Source of the DNA: Rikenellaceae bacterium | GTDB taxonomy: Bacteria > Bacteroidota > Bacteroidia > Bacteroidales > Rikenellaceae | Reading direction: 5' to 3' | Length of the DNA: 64,000 nt | Assembly: GCA_015059845.1 (NCBI GenBank) | Contig: SUZR01000007.1 | Span: forward strand, 1-64,000 | Shown: positions 41,080 through 49,372 of the stretch, one piece after another | Layout: each line of letters opens with the position of its first letter | Numbering within the stretch: position 1 is the first letter of the stretch | The notes under the pieces: generated by a model | What the model was told of the DNA's origin: nothing | The model's database searches: none | What the model saw: only the letters and a program-made list of their open reading frames with translations | Made by a program: the position numbers and the translations under genes

Positions 41080-42921
41080 CTATCGTTTGCGTATATCCTG
41101 GTGAATACTCTGTACTATGGCCTTGCCGTCGCGTGTCTGTCGCTCCGCGGCAGCAGCCTCTGCACTGCTATCTATTACGGCGTTGCGTGTGCAGTCAAAT
41201 ATCGTGTGCCCCTCGGCGTCAACCACCCCGAAGGCGTTGTTGTAGCTCCAGAAGGCGTAGTGGGGCGTCTGCGTATTGAAGATATCGTGGCTGAAGGTAA
41301 ACTCATCGTGCGCAATGCCCATCTGAGAGAGCAGTGTCGCCGCAAGGTCGGCCTGCGAGCAGAAGGTATCTACCTTCATACCGGCCTTCGATATTGCTCC
41401 TCCCGTCCATATCATCGGTATGCGCTGACGCTCCAGCGAGCCGGTTGTAAGCTCCTCGGGGTAGGGCATACCGTGGTCGGCAATCAGCACTACAAGCATA
41501 TTATCCCACGCCTCGGATTGGCGCCATCTGTCAATCATTGCTCCCACGTGCTGGTCGGTGTAGTTTACCGAGTTGAGAATCTTATTCTCGAATGCCGCGT
41601 GCGGCACATCAAAAGGCTCGTGTGATGAGAGCGTCAGCAGCGTGGCGAAGAATGGCCTGCCCTCTTGCGAAAGGCGAATCACCTCGTCAGCGAAGTAGGG
41701 ACATACCACGCCATCCTGATAACCCCACTCGTTGGTTGTGGCGTCGAACGACATCTGCGCTTTATCGACAATCTTCTCCACGCCCGTACCGTAGAGGTAT
41801 GATATGGTATTTGTGAAGTTTGCATCGCCGCCATACATAAAACTTGTGGCATAACCCGCATCACGCAGCGAGCGAGCTATGGCGGGCAGGGTGTGTGCCT
41901 TTTTGGGGTACTTCATAACCGAAACCACAGGGTGAGCAGCATAGCCGCTCATCACGGCCACCGTACCTCGGTCGGTGCGGTAGGAGTTGGCGTACATATT
42001 CTCAAACCATATACCCTCAGCCTTTATCTCCTGCAGGCGTGGAGCTACGGCCCGACCTTCAACCACCTCATCCGTAACCGTGCGACCCAGACTCTCAAGC
42101 ATAATCAGCACCACATTGGGACGCTCGGTATTTAACACCATCTCGGAGGGCTCTCCCTTCTTAGTAAGTGCGGAAAATATCTCGGCACACTCCTGGTCGG
42201 AGTAGTAGCGGTAGTCGCTATCCTTCAGCTCGGAGCGGGCGGCCGATGAGAGAAACGAGAATACGGGGTTTGTCGCCGCCTGATTCAGGAACATATTATC
42301 GCTGAAATAGACCTTGCTCACATTGGCAGGAGCGGTGTCAACGCCACCACGAATGGCCAAGAATATGAATCCGCCCAAAAGAATCATTGCGAAAGTGGAT
42401 GCGATGCGTTGCTTAAGGCTCTGCTTTACCACTCGGTATATCTTTGCGACGGGTCGCCACGCAGCGAAAAGCAGCGCGCCATATAGGCAGAATAGAATTA
42501 ATGTTGGCCATAGGTCACCCCACGTTACGCTGGCGGCAGCCTCCTTTGGCGTGCGCAGGTAGGGTATGATGGTGCTGTCGAGGCGGAAATCCCAATGGCG
42601 GAACAGACCCATATCCACCGCAACGATAAGAGCCACCGCGAAGGCTATAATGGCGAAGTAGATTGTCAGCAGGCGTTGCATCACACGCTCGGGAATCTTC
42701 ACCCACACGGCAATGAGCATCGCAAGCCACGGCAGAACGGCGATATATCCTGCCGTTGTGGAGTCGAGCAGCAGGCCATTCCACACCACACCCCATAGGT
42801 CGGATGCTGAGGCCTCGGCGGCACGCTCGGCATACCACATCAGGAATATAGGCTTCTGCAAGGCCATCAGCAGGAGCGTGATGACATAGAGAGCCACGAT
42901 GGTTATTATCTTGGGAAACAT
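41080..42921 (-). CDS. LTA-synthase-like membrane phosphotransferase/sulfatase
   Basis: A 613-residue protein with five N-terminal membrane helices (to about residue 215) and an extracytoplasmic alkaline-phosphatase/sulfatase fold: VVLIMLESLG (metal-binding Glu about 273), ANSYRTDRGTVAVMSGY (catalytic Thr, about 307-323), LTLSSHEPFD and VLIADHGMPYP (Asp-His, about 492-502). Bacteroidetes lack lipoteichoic acid; such enzymes modify glycolipids or other surface molecules. It is the first gene of an operon with an ABC importer. A TATCTTTG -7 box (42946-42953, reverse) and TTTTG at -33 lie just upstream. Confidence 0.85.
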   Translation of the reverse strand: MFPKIITIVALYVITLLLMALQKPIFLMWYAERAAEASASDLWGVVWNGLLLDSTTAGYIAVLPWLAMLIAVWVKIPERVMQRLLTIYFAIIAFAVALIVAVDMGLFRHWDFRLDSTIIPYLRTPKEAAASVTWGDLWPTLILFCLYGALLFAAWRPVAKIYRVVKQSLKQRIASTFAMILLGGFIFLAIRGGVDTAPANVSKVYFSDNMFLNQAATNPVFSFLSSAARSELKDSDYRYYSDQECAEIFSALTKKGEPSEMVLNTERPNVVLIMLESLGRTVTDEVVEGRAVAPRLQEIKAEGIWFENMYANSYRTDRGTVAVMSGYAAHPVVSVMKYPKKAHTLPAIARSLRDAGYATSFMYGGDANFTNTISYLYGTGVEKIVDKAQMSFDATTNEWGYQDGVVCPYFADEVIRLSQEGRPFFATLLTLSSHEPFDVPHAAFENKILNSVNYTDQHVGAMIDRWRQSEAWDNMLVVLIADHGMPYPEELTTGSLERQRIPMIWTGGAISKAGMKVDTFCSQADLAATLLSQMGIAHDEFTFSHDIFNTQTPHYAFWSYNNAFGVVDAEGHTIFDCTRNAVIDSSAEAAAAERQTRDGKAIVQSIHQDIRKR

Positions 42922-42945
42922 CTTCTCTTAATTATTATAATGTCG

Positions 42946-42977
42946 CAAAGATAACTATTTTGACGTTCAAAATTCAA
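42946..42977 (-). promoter_or_regulatory. Promoter of the sulfatase / ABC importer operon
   Basis: On the minus strand, TTG (42975-42977 reverse) is followed after 21 bases by TATCTTTG (42946-42953 reverse), 25 bases before the start at 42921. Confidence 0.65.
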
Positions 42978-43060
42978 AATAGCATAGCCCAAATTTGGCC
43001 GAATGATTGAAAGTGGGAAAAATAAGTATAAATAGGTACCTTCGCCTCGGGCAAAATCCC

Positions 43061-43068
43061 TATCTTTG
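43061..43068 (+). promoter_or_regulatory. -7 element of the permease-HMA gene
   Basis: TATCTTTG, 20 bases before the ATG at 43089; no clean TTG at the expected place. Confidence 0.5.
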
Positions 43069-43088
43069 CAGTACGAAAAATGATAGTT

Positions 43089-44312
43089 ATGAGTGAAATA
43101 CTGGATTTGATAAATAAGATGTCGCCCTACCTGCTGTTGGGCTTTTTGTTGGCGGGCGTGATGCACGCCTTTGTGCCGAGCAGACTCTATCGCCGTTATT
43201 TGGGTGGCTCGTCGTTTAGCTCGGTTGTGAATGCAGCGTTGCTGGGTGTGCCTCTGCCGTTGTGCTCGTGCGGAGTGATTCCTACGGCTATGTCGCTACG
43301 CAAGGAGGGCGCATCGAAGGGTGCGGCCGTGTCGTTCCTGATTGCTACGCCGCAGACGGGTGTCGATTCGATTATTGCAACCTACTCGCTGATGGGACTG
43401 CCGTTTGCATTGCTGCGTCCCGTGGTGGCCTTTGTGACGGCACTGATAGGCGGTGAGGTGGTAAATATCTTCGACAAGAAGGATACGGAGTCGGTGGGCG
43501 AGCTCGCACCAGCCGAAGAAAAGAGGCTCACTTTCTCGCAGAAGATTGTCGCCGCCCTGCGTTATGCCTTTGTCGATATGATGCAGGATATAGGTCGCTG
43601 GCTGGTTGTGGGTCTTGTCGTGGCGGGGCTTATTACGGTCTTTGTGCCCGATTCGTTTTTCGCACTCTTTGCCGATAATTCGCTGCTCAGTATGGTTATC
43701 GTGCTGTTGTTTGCTATGCCGATGTACCTCTGTGCTACGGGCTCCATTCCTATCGCTGTGGCGCTGATGATGAAGGGCCTTTCGCCTGGTACGGCGCTGG
43801 TGCTGCTGATGGCAGGCCCTGCCGTTAATGCTGCTTCGATGTTGGTTGTGGGCAAGGTGCTGGGACGTCGTACTCTGTTGCTCTATCTGGCCTCGATAGT
43901 TGGAGGTGCTATGGCTTTTGGTTTGGGTGTGGATTACCTCCTGCCACGCGAGTGGTTTACCGTTGCCATAGATAGTATCCATAGCTGCGGAGCGCACGGC
44001 GACTCCTATTTCAATATAATCTGTTCGGTGGTGCTGGCTCTGTTGCTTGTAAATGCTCTGGTGCGCAGATTCACCCATAAGGAGCCGTGTGCAGAGCAGG
44101 CGTGCGAGTGCCGTGAGCAGGTCTATTATATCGAGGGGCTGCGTTGTAACCATTGCCGCGCCAATGCCGAGAAGGCCATCGCTCAGTTGGAGGGCGTGGA
44201 GAGTGCCGAGGTCGATTTGCCTACGGGGCGTGCTACGGTGCGCGGTAGCGTGAGTGCGGAGCAGGTGCGTGGTGCTGTGGAGGCTCTGGGATTCAAACTC
44301 AAGGAGAACTAA
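43089..44312 (+). CDS. SO_0444-type metal efflux permease with C-terminal HMA domain
   Basis: A 407-residue protein. Residues about 1-330 form two homologous permease halves of about four helices each (DUF318/ArsP-like): LGVPLPLCSCGVIPTAMSLRKEGASKGAAVSFLIATPQTGVDS and, repeated, AMPMYLCATGSIPIAVALMMKGLSPGTALVLLMAGPAVNAAS. The last 65 residues are a heavy-metal-associated domain with GLRCNHCRANAEKAI (CxxC). Cu or Zn efflux is inferred from the family name; arsenic is possible. Start at 43089, after the -7 box at 43061. The fused HMA probably captures the metal in the cytosol. Confidence 0.88.
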   Translation: MSEILDLINKMSPYLLLGFLLAGVMHAFVPSRLYRRYLGGSSFSSVVNAALLGVPLPLCSCGVIPTAMSLRKEGASKGAAVSFLIATPQTGVDSIIATYSLMGLPFALLRPVVAFVTALIGGEVVNIFDKKDTESVGELAPAEEKRLTFSQKIVAALRYAFVDMMQDIGRWLVVGLVVAGLITVFVPDSFFALFADNSLLSMVIVLLFAMPMYLCATGSIPIAVALMMKGLSPGTALVLLMAGPAVNAASMLVVGKVLGRRTLLLYLASIVGGAMAFGLGVDYLLPREWFTVAIDSIHSCGAHGDSYFNIICSVVLALLLVNALVRRFTHKEPCAEQACECREQVYYIEGLRCNHCRANAEKAIAQLEGVESAEVDLPTGRATVRGSVSAEQVRGAVEALGFKLKEN

Positions 44313-44331
44313 TACCTAAAACATAACAACA

Positions 44332-44709
44332 ATGAAAAGACTTTTTAAGATTTTAGTGTGCGCCATTGCGCTCTTTGCATTTACCAATGTTGCCGAGGCC
44401 CAGCAGCCCGAGGGTAAGAGACTTCTGCTCAACATAGTGCGCAAGGTGAAGCCCGAGCACGTGACAACGCTGCGCGACTCGTTCCTCAAGTGCCGCGTAG
44501 AGACATTGAAGGAGCCTGGTTGCGAGCGATATGAGATTTATCAGTCGTGTGAGGACCCCACAATCTTCTTTATCTACGAGATTTGGACTACCGAGGAGGC
44601 ACACCGCCAGCACAACGCCACACCCCACGTAAAGATTCACTCTCAGGAGTGCCGTGGAATATACGAACCCGATTTTAAGGGTGATTTTGTAAAAACACTA
44701 ATTGATTAA
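44332..44709 (+). CDS. Exported ABM-domain (quinol monooxygenase-like) protein
   Basis: A 125-residue protein with a signal peptide (FKILVCAIALFAFTNVAEAQ, cleavage after about residue 24) and an antibiotic-biosynthesis-monooxygenase fold: LLLNIVRKVKPEHVTTLRDSFLKC, EPGCERYEIYQSCEDPTIFFIYEIWTTEEAHRQHNATPHVK. Family members without cofactor oxidise small aromatic compounds or act in stress. It is 19 bases after the metal permease, so likely the same transcript. A C-rich terminator hairpin follows. Confidence 0.85.
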   Translation: MKRLFKILVCAIALFAFTNVAEAQQPEGKRLLLNIVRKVKPEHVTTLRDSFLKCRVETLKEPGCERYEIYQSCEDPTIFFIYEIWTTEEAHRQHNATPHVKIHSQECRGIYEPDFKGDFVKTLID

Positions 44710-44713
44710 AATT

Positions 44714-44750
44714 ACCCCCCCCCATTAGGTAGATATCTAATGGAGGGGGT
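44714..44750 (+). terminator. C-rich hairpin after the monooxygenase-fold gene
   Basis: A run of nine C plus CATTAG pairs with CTAATG and GGGGG. The T-run after it is weak (ATTTAATAATTT). Confidence 0.6.
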
Positions 44751-44760
44751 ATTTAATAAT

Positions 44761-45612
44761 TTAGATAATTTTAATGTCTTTAATTTTACAACTAGGAAAA
44801 TGTTTTATTAATTTTTTTGACCATAAAATTTTATCAGAATTACTCCCGTGTGTATATATCCACCATTTATTGTCAATCAATCTATGCCCAGTTGTATTAG
44901 CGTATTTTTCTGTTGAGATTATCTTGTGTCCCTGTTTTTTATTACAATAAATATTACACTCGTTATATATTTTTTCTATACCTATGTATTTGATTAATTT
45001 GATATACATTTCTGTCGGAATACCTTGTTCGATTGTTCCATCCTCATATGTTATTTCAAATAATTTTCGCGTTTTAATAGATTCTGGAAAATATGAGTCG
45101 CATATTACATATATTCCATCGTTACCCCTATAACGCTTTAATGTTAGAGCTCCATATAGAATGTCGCTATTTGATGATGAATCTACAATTTCTTTAGCAA
45201 GGTCTATACTAATATCTTCTCCAACAATTATTCCTATCCACTTTTTTGCATTTTTTAATACTTCATTATACTTGGAGATATTTATAGAATGACGATGTTC
45301 TAAGTATAAAGATAATTGATTTTTGATAACATCGTTAGGCAATTTCCCCTTTTTAAGTTCAATAATTGCTATAGTATCCCCATCGCTTGATGGATATCTT
45401 GCGATTATATCAGCTCGGCCGTTGTCTGTATTTGAACGCTTACAGCCTTTAATAGGAATTTCATACCCAATAATTTCAATGTCATCAGAAATTTGCTCAA
45501 GTTTTAAGAGGTCTTTGTTCTCGATTAAAAACGATTCCATAAACAACTCTCTGTCAAATGGTAGGGCTTCGAGATTTATGGAATTAACATTCAAAACTTT
45601 GTTTATAATCAT
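44761..45612 (-). CDS. Orphan PD-(D/E)XK nuclease-like protein
   Basis: A 283-residue protein. A nuclease core is visible near the N-terminus: a helix FDRELFMESFLIENKDLL, then GRADIIARY (Asp68) and IAIIELKKG (Glu85, Lys87) and NQLSLYL (Gln99), fitting NucS/DUF91-like or endonuclease families. The C-terminal half (TEMYIKLIKYIGIEKIYNE...) has no recognised domain. The gene is AT-rich compared with the ribosomal and metal-efflux genes beside it, and has no partner, so it was probably acquired. A defence or DNA repair role is possible. Confidence 0.65.
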   Translation of the reverse strand: MIINKVLNVNSINLEALPFDRELFMESFLIENKDLLKLEQISDDIEIIGYEIPIKGCKRSNTDNGRADIIARYPSSDGDTIAIIELKKGKLPNDVIKNQLSLYLEHRHSINISKYNEVLKNAKKWIGIIVGEDISIDLAKEIVDSSSNSDILYGALTLKRYRGNDGIYVICDSYFPESIKTRKLFEITYEDGTIEQGIPTEMYIKLIKYIGIEKIYNECNIYCNKKQGHKIISTEKYANTTGHRLIDNKWWIYTHGSNSDKILWSKKLIKHFPSCKIKDIKII

Positions 45613-45672
45613 AATAGGTTAGTATTTGTACATTACATCATTACAAATTTACAAATAAAATATAGAAATATT

Positions 45673-45701
45673 TTGTTTTCGGAAAAATATTCGTACCTTT
45701 G
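45673..45701 (+). promoter_or_regulatory. Promoter of the rpsF-rpsR-rplI operon
   Basis: TTG at 45673-45675, an 18-base spacer and TACCTTTG at 45694-45701, 40 bases before rpsF. Confidence 0.75.
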
Positions 45702-45740
45702 CACCGCTAAATAGCACAACAACATTTAATTAATTCAATT

Positions 45741-46088
45741 ATGAACAATTACGAAACCGTTTTCATTGTCACTCCCGTCCTCTCTGACGCACAGGTGAAG
45801 GAGGTTGCTGACAAATTCCAGGGCATCATTACCGAGAACGGCGGTCAGATCGTGAATGTGGAGAACTGGGGCCTTAAGAAGCTCGCTTATCCCATCCAGA
45901 AGAAGACCACCGGCTTCTACTTCCTCGTTGAGTTCGAGGGTGAGGGTGCACTCATCAACAAGCTCGAGACTGGCTACCGTCGTGACGAGCGTATCATTCG
46001 TTTCTTAACTTTCAAGCAGGACAAGTTCGCTGTAGAGTACTCTGCAAAGCGTCGTGCAAAGCTTGCTAACAAATCACAGGAGGAGTAA
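45741..46088 (+). CDS. rpsF: Ribosomal protein S6
   Basis: A 115-residue S6: [18 protein letters not shown], the [22 protein letters not shown] stretch and C-terminal basic tail. It binds S18 on the 30S platform. First gene of the S6-S18-L9 operon; rpsR starts 3 bases later. Confidence 0.96.
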   Translation: MNNYETVFIVTPVLSDAQVKEVADKFQGIITENGGQIVNVENWGLKKLAYPIQKKTTGFYFLVEFEGEGALINKLETGYRRDERIIRFLTFKQDKFAVEYSAKRRAKLANKSQEE

Positions 46089-46091
46089 ACT

Positions 46092-46370
46092 ATGGCACAG
46101 GAGAATGTAAAGGGCGGTGAGATTCGCTATTTGAATCCCGTATCAGTAGATGTAAAGAAGAAGAAGTACTGCCGCTTCAAGAAGCTCGGTATTAAGTACG
46201 TAGATTATAAGGACGGTGAGTTCCTGAAGAAGTTCCTCAACGAGCAGGGTAAGATTCTTCCCCGTCGTTTGACCGGTACTTCACAGAAGTTCCAGAAGAA
46301 GGTGGCTCAGGCTGTTAAGCGTGCTCGTCACTTGGCTATTCTGCCGTTCGTAACCGATTGTATGAAATAA
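46092..46370 (+). CDS. rpsR: Ribosomal protein S18
   Basis: A 92-residue S18 with the signature [64 protein letters not shown], here without the zinc cysteines. It pairs with S6. Located between rpsF (3-base gap) and rplI (19-base gap). Confidence 0.97.
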   Translation: MAQENVKGGEIRYLNPVSVDVKKKKYCRFKKLGIKYVDYKDGEFLKKFLNEQGKILPRRLTGTSQKFQKKVAQAVKRARHLAILPFVTDCMK

Positions 46371-46389
46371 TTAAGAGGAGGAGAGCAAT

Positions 46390-46830
46390 ATGGAAGTTAT
46401 TCTTATTAAGGACGTAGAGAACTTGGGCTATGCTAACGACATCGTAAACGTTAAGCCCGGTTACGCAAACAATTACTTGATTCCTCAGGGCTTTGCTAAG
46501 GCTGCAACTGCTTCAGCAAAGAAGGTGTTGGCTGAGAACCTCCGCCAGCGCGCTCACAAGGATGCTAAGATTTTGGCTGACGCTCAGGCTTTGGCTGAGA
46601 AGATCGCTAACTTGCCTTTGGTTATCACCGTTAAGGCTGAGGAGGGTAAGATCTTCGGTGCTGTAACTTCAGCAGACGTTGCTGAGGCTTTGGCTGCTAA
46701 GGAGATCGTTGTTGACCGCAAGGCTATCGCAGTTGACTCTATCAAGACTGTCGGTGAGTACACTGCAACTGTTAAGCTTCACCGCGAGGTTAAGGCTACA
46801 GTAGCTTTGTCAGTAGTAGCTGAGGAGTAA
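46390..46830 (+). CDS. rplI: Ribosomal protein L9
   Basis: A 146-residue L9: MEVILIKDVENLGYANDIVNVKPGYANNYLIPQGFA, an extended helix, and a C-terminal domain with GKIFGAVTSADVAEAL. It sits near the L1 stalk of the 50S. An AGGAGG lies before the ATG. The operon ends with a repeat-filled tail (next entries). Confidence 0.96.
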   Translation: MEVILIKDVENLGYANDIVNVKPGYANNYLIPQGFAKAATASAKKVLAENLRQRAHKDAKILADAQALAEKIANLPLVITVKAEEGKIFGAVTSADVAEALAAKEIVVDRKAIAVDSIKTVGEYTATVKLHREVKATVALSVVAEE

Positions 46831-46841
46831 TTTTGTTGTCT

Positions 46842-46938
46842 TAAAGGTCTTTTCGGCGTTACGCTCGATTTCAAAATGCTCATTTACGCCAAGTAAACTC
46901 CGCTTTTGAAATCCTCGCAAGCCTTGAAAAGCCACTTT
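46842..46938. repeat. Long-hairpin intergenic repeat, copy 4 (after rplI)
   Basis: AAAGGTCTTTTC...GCTCG pairs with CCTCGCAAGCC...GAAAAGCC and TTTCAAAATGCTCATTTAC pairs with GTAAACTCCGCTTTTGAAA around GCCAA. The centre is shared with the other copies; the ends differ, as if adapted to this site. Confidence 0.55.
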
Positions 46939-46990
46939 AATACAAACAAAATAATATTAAAGCAGACATCCATTGGGTGTCTGTTTTTTT
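46921..46990 (+). repeat. Direct repeat copy A with terminator
   Basis: A 70-base unit that begins GCCTTGAAAAGCCACTTTAA and ends in a terminator hairpin (CAGACATCC...GTGTCTG) with seven T. The same unit recurs at 47120-47190 with only three base differences. A duplication of the operon terminator is the simplest reading. Confidence 0.85.
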
Positions 46991-47064
46991 GTGGCGTGGT
47001 ATGCTCCGCTTTTTTCTCGGTCGCAGTTTCAAAATAGTAGCCGTTATATAAATTTTTCAATATT

Positions 47065-47096
47065 AAATGCTCAATCCTAAGGGTTGGGCATTTTTT
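47065..47096 (+). terminator. Hairpin terminator between the two direct repeats
   Basis: AAATGCTCAATCC pairs with GGGTTGGGCATTT, followed by T residues. Confidence 0.7.
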
Positions 47097-47119
47097 ATTT
47101 GAGGAAAGTAGAAGGAGAA

Positions 47120-47190
47120 GCCTTGAAAAGCCACTTTAATACAAGCAAAATAATATTAAAGCAGACATCCGTTGGGTGTCTGCTTTTTTT
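47120..47190 (+). repeat. Direct repeat copy B with terminator
   Basis: A near-identical second copy of 46921-46990; its hairpin is GCAGACATCC...GTGTCTGC with eight T. The two copies are 199 bases apart. Confidence 0.85.
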
Positions 47191-47401
47191 GTTATAAAGA
47201 GTGTAGCTTGGACTATTAAGATAAGTCATAAATACGTCATTCCACATTTTCACTACGGATTACATACCTGATACAAGTTTGTTGGTAAGTGAAAATGAAT
47301 GGAATCTACCTTTGTCAAACTGCCTGCCTGATACAGATAATTTCTTGTTATAATAGTAAAAAAAGGCGAGCACGCGGCCCGCCCAATATTATAGTTGATA
47401 T

Positions 47402-48652
47402 TTACAATCCGCCATCCACAACCCATACGCGCTGCTTGTTGTCATTACGCAGGGCGAGAACCAGCGTCTCCTTACTGCCGTCGGGCATTGTCACCTTGCA
47501 CTTTATGAACTTACCCGGATAGAGTCCCGATGAGAACGGCTTGCCGATAGATTTCACCTCCAGGCCCTTGTATCTCGCCTCCACGACCTTCATTAAGTCA
47601 CCCTTAAAATAGAACATCGCAGTGTTGAGAATCTCGCTATCCCACGTCTGCATCGCCTTGAGGATAATCTCGGCAGCCTCGTCGGCCTTAATGCCTACAA
47701 GTGGTGATGACGGCTCCACGTTAGGCTCCATATCGACGAACGATATTTTGTCAAACAGCCCCTTATCGTAGAGGTCGGCAGCGGTCAAAGGGGTGTTGTA
47801 GTCGATACTCTCGCTCTCAAGAATCGTTACGGGCTTGTCGTCAACCATAATCGCAATGCGCAACTTGTAGAGCATACCGCTATCCTTCGCGAACGAGTAC
47901 TCTCTAAAGGTATTCGCCTCGGCCAGAGAGGTGTTGAGCATATAATCACTCTCCGAGAAGTTGCCCTGAGCCTTAGTCGTAACCCTTACGATAATTAGCT
48001 CGCCAACATCCAAAACCTCGTAGTTGGCACCCTTGTTGCGCTCGGCGGTACGATGCTCAGCTTCAAGCAGCAGGCGCGGGTTGAGCATAACCTCCAAGTC
48101 GTCTCCGACAAAACCTGCGTGCTGACACTTCCAGCCTACGTTGCTATCCTTGTTTCCAATCCACTGATATACATACTCTCCGCCCTTGTAGAGCAGGGTG
48201 CGGCCCTCCTTCTTTTCGATAGACCACAACATAGGCTCATCGTAGATAACCTTGATTGTTGCGGGGATGAAGTCTGCCCTTGGGTCGATGTAGTCAATCG
48301 GCTCGTCGGGCTTGGTGCGAATACTGCCCTTCAGTACCATCGTCTTGGCCTCCTGCATCACGATTAACGCCTGCGAGAAGTACTTGCGTGCTGCGTAGGC
48401 GGGCGAGTTGAGCGTGAAGGTGATAGCTATCGCCACTACGGCCGCCACCGAAGCTGCTGCGCCAATCCAATAGGAGATTCTGTTGCGGTGGGGTTTAACC
48501 TCTGCCTGCGACGCCTCTGCCTGCGACGCTCCTGTCTGCTCGGCTGCTGCCGCGAGGATGCGCTCTCGTAAATCGGCCGATGGCTTCACCTCGACCTTCG
48601 GGGTGAGCATAGAGATAATCTGCTCGTCGGTGTTGTTATATTCTGTTTTCAT
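47402..48652 (-). CDS. Anti-sigma factor-type membrane protein with MucB/LolA-like periplasmic domain
   Basis: A 416-residue protein. A short cytosolic part (ADLRERILAAAAEQ, with a tandem ASQAE pair at about 45-54) that could bind the sigma factor is followed by a membrane helix (WIGAAASVAAVVAIAITFTL) and a large beta-rich periplasmic part (ARKYFSQALIVMQEAKTMVLKGSI...) resembling lipoprotein-sorting-like sensors. It lies 14 bases downstream of an ECF sigma gene, as anti-sigma factors do. The coding DNA has a 15-base tandem duplication at 48499-48528. Function by context. Confidence 0.7.
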   Translation of the reverse strand: MKTEYNNTDEQIISMLTPKVEVKPSADLRERILAAAAEQTGASQAEASQAEVKPHRNRISYWIGAAASVAAVVAIAITFTLNSPAYAARKYFSQALIVMQEAKTMVLKGSIRTKPDEPIDYIDPRADFIPATIKVIYDEPMLWSIEKKEGRTLLYKGGEYVYQWIGNKDSNVGWKCQHAGFVGDDLEVMLNPRLLLEAEHRTAERNKGANYEVLDVGELIIVRVTTKAQGNFSESDYMLNTSLAEANTFREYSFAKDSGMLYKLRIAIMVDDKPVTILESESIDYNTPLTAADLYDKGLFDKISFVDMEPNVEPSSPLVGIKADEAAEIILKAMQTWDSEILNTAMFYFKGDLMKVVEARYKGLEVKSIGKPFSSGLYPGKFIKCKVTMPDGSKETLVLALRNDNKQRVWVVDGGL

Positions 48653-48666
48653 AGTTGAGAGAGTTT

Positions 48667-49152
48667 TTAGTTGATAAATTTTTGTTTTAGTTTCTCGATA
48701 CCGCTCGTAAATCGGCTCTTGATGGTGGTTACGGGCTGCTCCAGCATCTCGGCAATCTCGGTGAACTTCAGCCCTGCGTGTATGTGCAGGCGAATCACCT
48801 CGGATTGCGCTTCGGGAAGGTGAGCGAGTAGTTTCTCTATACGTCTATACTCCTGCTCGGCCTCCCACTCATCGCTATGTGATGGTGCCGGCATCCGCTC
48901 CTCAAGGGGTTTCATTCGGGCTTTGTGTCGCAGCGTATCCACGCAGCCGTTTGCCACGATGCGAAATAGGTATGCTTTGGGGTTGGCGGGCTTTATCGCG
49001 GCTGATGCCACCTTTAGAAAAGCCTCCTGCACAACATCCTCGGCATCGCTACGACTACCCACGCGGAAGAAGGCGTAGCGGAAGAGTTGCTCCTGCCACT
49101 CATCTATCCACTCGGCGAGTTGTTCGATATTCGTTTTTGAGTTTAGTTTCAT
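48667..49152 (-). CDS. ECF sigma factor (sigma-70 family)
   Basis: A 161-residue RNA polymerase sigma factor. Region 2: LFRYAFFRVGSRSDAEDVVQEAFLKV and YLFRIVANGCVDTLRHKARMKP; region 4: HLPEAQSEVIRLHIHAGLKFTEIAEMLEQPVTTIKSRFTSGIEKLKQKF. The start at 49152 is preferred over 49266, whose extra residues are not sigma-like. It is followed by a membrane anti-sigma gene, so it is probably released on an envelope signal. Regulon unknown. Confidence 0.93.
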   Translation of the reverse strand: MKLNSKTNIEQLAEWIDEWQEQLFRYAFFRVGSRSDAEDVVQEAFLKVASAAIKPANPKAYLFRIVANGCVDTLRHKARMKPLEERMPAPSHSDEWEAEQEYRRIEKLLAHLPEAQSEVIRLHIHAGLKFTEIAEMLEQPVTTIKSRFTSGIEKLKQKFIN

Positions 49153-49372
49153 TTTGTGTAAAAGTTTATAATTCAAACGCTGCGTTTGACTATATGACGT
49201 GAAATTACGAAAAAAGACGAAATCAATCTCACTTTTTTTGAGAAACCGCCAGTTTTCGATTAGCATAATGAAAAAATAGTAAGATTTGTAATAATAATTT
49301 TGAGTTTTTTTTATTTTGGATATAAAATAAATTAGTATATTTGTTTAATTGTAACCTTTAGAATGTTAATCA

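Larger units (their letters stand above)
46831..47401. other. 571-base tail of the rplI operon, packed with repeats and terminators
   Basis: No gene is supported. In order: long-hairpin repeat copy 4 (46842-46938), direct repeat copy A with a terminator (46921-46990), a fragment resembling the right part of the long-hairpin family (about 46991-47056), terminator hairpin (47065-47096), direct repeat copy B with a terminator (47120-47190), then AT-rich sequence to the anti-sigma gene at 47402. Confidence 0.6.
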
